Assembly: GCF_900100045.1 (NCBI RefSeq) | Contig: NZ_FNEA01000006.1 | Span: 124,001-188,000 of the forward strand | From: Paracoccus denitrificans | Lineage (GTDB): Bacteria > Pseudomonadota > Alphaproteobacteria > Rhodobacterales > Rhodobacteraceae | Direction: 5' to 3' | Length of the DNA stretch: 64,000 nucleotides | In this document: positions 61,883 to 64,000 of the stretch, one piece after another | Layout: the number at the start of each line of letters is the position of its first letter | How positions within the stretch are numbered: position 1 is the first letter of the stretch | The notes under the pieces: model-generated | Told to the model about the DNA's origin: nothing | Database searches by the model: none | Seen by the model: only the letters and a program-made list of their open reading frames with translations | Position numbers and translations under genes: made by a program

Positions 61883-63802
61883 ATGCCCATGACCTGCCGC
61901 CTGATCGCCTTGCTGCTGAACCTGTTCCTGGCCTTGCCCGCCGCCGCCAATCCGGCGCTGGAAGCGGTCATCGCCGACAACCTGGACCAGATCGAGCGCC
62001 CCTCGCGCCGCACGGTCGAGCCGGTGGTGGCCCGGATCGCCGCCACCGGACCCGAGGGGATGGCGCTGCTGTCGGCATGGGCGGGCCGCTCGCTTGGCCT
62101 GGCCGACGGGCGGCTGGTGATCGTCACGGGCGACGGCGCCACGGACGCGGTGACCGGGCAGGCCGTCACGGGCGCGGACCCGAAGATGCTGCGCCCCAAT
62201 GCCGGGGTGCGCGGCGTGATCGAATCGGCGCTGGTCGCGGGCGAGATTGCCAGCCCCGACCGGGCGCGCCGCGCCGCCGCGCTGGCCAGCATCGCCCGCG
62301 ACGGCACCGCCGAGCATCTGGCCGCCCTGCGCGCCGCCGCGCCCGAGCCGGACCCCGCTCTGGCCGCCCGCCGCGCCCGGATCGAAAAGCTGCTGACCAT
62401 CCGCTTCGACGCCGACCCCGCCGCGCGGGTGACCGCCATTCAGGACATGGCGGGCGATGTCGGCCTTGATTTCCGCGCCGCGCTGAACCCTTTGCTCGCG
62501 ACCCGGCGCGTGGCCTCGGCCGATGAGCCGCAGGGCGCCAACATCGCCCGTGAGTTGCGCGTGGGGTCGGACGATTTCCCGCGCGAGGCCGCCATCGCCC
62601 TGCTGACGGCGCAGGGGCTGGTCCAGCCGCGCCTGACTGCTGCCGACCAGCGCAATGCACTGGCCGCGCATATCGTCGATGGCAGGGTAGGCGGCGTTTC
62701 CGTCGCCGAACTGTCCGACCCGCAAGCCCGCGACCGCGCCTATGAGGCGCTGGAGGGGGCGGGAACCGTCCCGCCCGCCGCCACCGAGGCCGAGACCGAG
62801 GCGGCGCTGGCAGGCATCCGCTTCTTCGATGTCTATGCAGAGCCTGAGGCGGCCGTGACCGACGCCGCCCGCGCCGCGCAAAGGGGTGCGGAATGGCGGC
62901 TGGGGGCGATGAAGGGGATCGACCTTGGGCTGGACGCGCTGTCTCTTGCCTCGATCTACTTCCTGGCCGCAATCGGGCTGGCGATCACCTTCGGGGTGAT
63001 GCGCGTCATCAACATGGCGCATGGCGAATTCATCATGATGGGCGCCTATACCGGCTATGTCGCGCAGACCTTGATCGCGGATCGCACCCTGTCGCTGGTG
63101 GCGGCGCTGCCGCTGGCCTTCGCGGTGACCTTTGCCGCAGGCGTGGTGCTTTACCGGCTGGTGATCCGGCACCTGGCGCATCGGCCGCTGGAGACGCTGC
63201 TTGCGACCTTCGGCGTCTCGATCGCGCTGCAGCAGCTTGCCAAGAACATCTTCGGCACGCAGGCCCGGCCGCTGACCGCACCCGCATGGCTGGAAGGCGC
63301 GATCACGGTGAACGACGTGGTCTCGATCTCGACCATCCGGGTGGCGATCTTCGTGCTGGCGCTGCTGTTCCTGGGCCTGTTCCTGTTCATCATGAAGCGC
63401 ACGAGGCTGGGACTGGAGGTCCGCGCGGTGACGCAGAACCCCGGCATGGCCGCCAGCATGGGGATCAACCCGGACCGCATCGCCATGATGACCTTTGGCC
63501 TCGGCTCGGGCATCGCGGGGATCGCGGGCGTCGCCATCGGCCTTTTCGCCCAGGTCACCTCGGAACTGGGCCAGCAATACATCGTGCAAAGCTTCATGAC
63601 GGTTGTGGTCGGCGGCGTCGGCAACATCTGGGGCACGCTGGCGGGCGCCGGGCTGATCGGGGTGCTGTCCAAGGTGATCGAATCCTTCAATCCCTCGAAC
63701 ACGCTGGCGGCGCAGACCTTCATGATCCTGTTCATCGTGATCTTCATCCAATTCCGGCCGCGCGGCATCATCCCGCAGCGCGGCCGTGCGGCGGAGGCGT
63801 GA
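61883..63802 (+). CDS. urtB: UrtB, urea ABC transporter permease
   Basis: 639 residues. Signal-like start (about 3-22), a long non-membrane N-terminal domain (to about residue 340) as in other UrtB, then the LivH-like permease with about eight helices (YFLAAIGLAITFGVMRVINMAHG onward; KRTRLGLEVRAVTQNPGMA). Works with UrtC across the inner membrane. Two in-frame starts, 61883 and 61889, are close; GACGGA fits the second slightly better. urtC starts one base after the stop. Confidence 0.93.
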   Translation: MPMTCRLIALLLNLFLALPAAANPALEAVIADNLDQIERPSRRTVEPVVARIAATGPEGMALLSAWAGRSLGLADGRLVIVTGDGATDAVTGQAVTGADPKMLRPNAGVRGVIESALVAGEIASPDRARRAAALASIARDGTAEHLAALRAAAPEPDPALAARRARIEKLLTIRFDADPAARVTAIQDMAGDVGLDFRAALNPLLATRRVASADEPQGANIARELRVGSDDFPREAAIALLTAQGLVQPRLTAADQRNALAAHIVDGRVGGVSVAELSDPQARDRAYEALEGAGTVPPAATEAETEAALAGIRFFDVYAEPEAAVTDAARAAQRGAEWRLGAMKGIDLGLDALSLASIYFLAAIGLAITFGVMRVINMAHGEFIMMGAYTGYVAQTLIADRTLSLVAALPLAFAVTFAAGVVLYRLVIRHLAHRPLETLLATFGVSIALQQLAKNIFGTQARPLTAPAWLEGAITVNDVVSISTIRVAIFVLALLFLGLFLFIMKRTRLGLEVRAVTQNPGMAASMGINPDRIAMMTFGLGSGIAGIAGVAIGLFAQVTSELGQQYIVQSFMTVVVGGVGNIWGTLAGAGLIGVLSKVIESFNPSNTLAAQTFMILFIVIFIQFRPRGIIPQRGRAAEA

Positions 63803-63803
63803 C

Positions 63804-64000
63804 ATGACCCGGCAACCCTTCATCCTGCGCAATCCCTCGGTCCTGGTCGTCCTGGCATTGCTGGCCGCCTTTACCCTTGCCGTCACGCTGATGAGCACGG
63901 CCTACGGGTCGGGCGCCCTTCCGACCTCGACCGTCAAGGTGCTGGGCAAGACGCTGTGCCTGGCGCTGGCCGCCGTGGCGATGGATCTGGTCTGGGGCTA
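63804..64000 (+). CDS. urtC: UrtC, urea ABC transporter permease (N-terminal part)
   Basis: Only the first 65 residues are inside the window, the frame still open at the right edge. They read MTRQPFILRNPSVLVVLALL and a first helix, then TLCLALAAVAMDLVWGY, the typical start of the LivM-like UrtC. It begins one base after the urtB stop, so operon order urtA-urtB-urtC is as expected; urtD and urtE would follow. Confidence 0.85.
   Translation, partial: MTRQPFILRNPSVLVVLALLAAFTLAVTLMSTAYGSGALPTSTVKVLGKTLCLALAAVAMDLVWG

Noticed and set aside
60503-63898. 1131-residue minus-strand frame opposite urtA and urtB
   Set aside because: Shadow frame; the urea transporter proteins on the plus strand are unambiguous.

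Overview
The window is high-GC alphaproteobacterial chromosome, most probably from Paracoccus (Rhodobacterales). Evidence is the gene content (SUF operon with embedded membrane genes, ccmE/ccmF/ccmH, the pyrH-frr-uppS-cdsA-dxr-rseP-bamA-skp block, DUF3572 next to a PleD-like gene) and an omega-transaminase whose sequence looks very close to the one structurally characterised from P. denitrificans. Genus is an inference from memory of families; no search was run.

Layout. 1-5.3 kb: Fe-S assembly operon sufB(partial)-ybjQ-like-sufC-sufD-two membrane proteins-sufS, then tRNA-Arg(CCG). 5.6-9.0 kb: purL and a LysR regulator (minus), separated by a candidate small RNA. 9.5-14.5 kb: murI, ccmE, an endolysin/holin pair resembling the gene transfer agent lysis module and preceded by a perfect CtrA-type box, then ccmF and ccmH. 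14.5-24.7 kb: mixed metabolism and signalling (PaaG-like isomerase, NUDIX, DUF983, PleD-like diguanylate cyclase, omega-transaminase, cytochrome P450 overlapping a membrane hydrolase, M48 protease, VWA protein with a 54-aa partner). 24.8-28.9 kb: ppx, rlmE, AraC regulator, miaA. 29.0-37.7 kb: the conserved translation/isoprenoid/phospholipid/outer-membrane block ending in skp. 37.8-43.3 kb: nucleoside hydrolase, penicillin-acylase-like protein, beta-hydroxyacid dehydrogenase, tRNA-Val(TAC), DUF488, DUF2945.

43.3-60.2 kb is the most distinctive part. An OFA-type transporter, a histidine kinase/response regulator pair and a YdeP/FdhF-like molybdopterin oxidoreductase are linked by the same pair of TGGACA-N3-TGTCCA palindromes and an identical 17-bp block in two promoters. 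The oxidoreductase runs straight into a cyanide-insensitive-type bd quinol oxidase (cydA, cydB, DUF2474 peptide), then a stand-alone ClpG/ClpK-like disaggregase, a MarC protein, a DyP peroxidase carrying a C-terminal encapsulin-loading peptide, the encapsulin shell itself and a bestrophin. Read together this is a stress/respiration cluster with a peroxidase nanocompartment, placed behind one two-component system whose activator has GAFPGA instead of GAFTGA.

60.3-64 kb: urea ABC transporter genes urtA, urtB and the start of urtC, cut by the window edge. No CRISPR array, insertion sequence or rRNA was seen.
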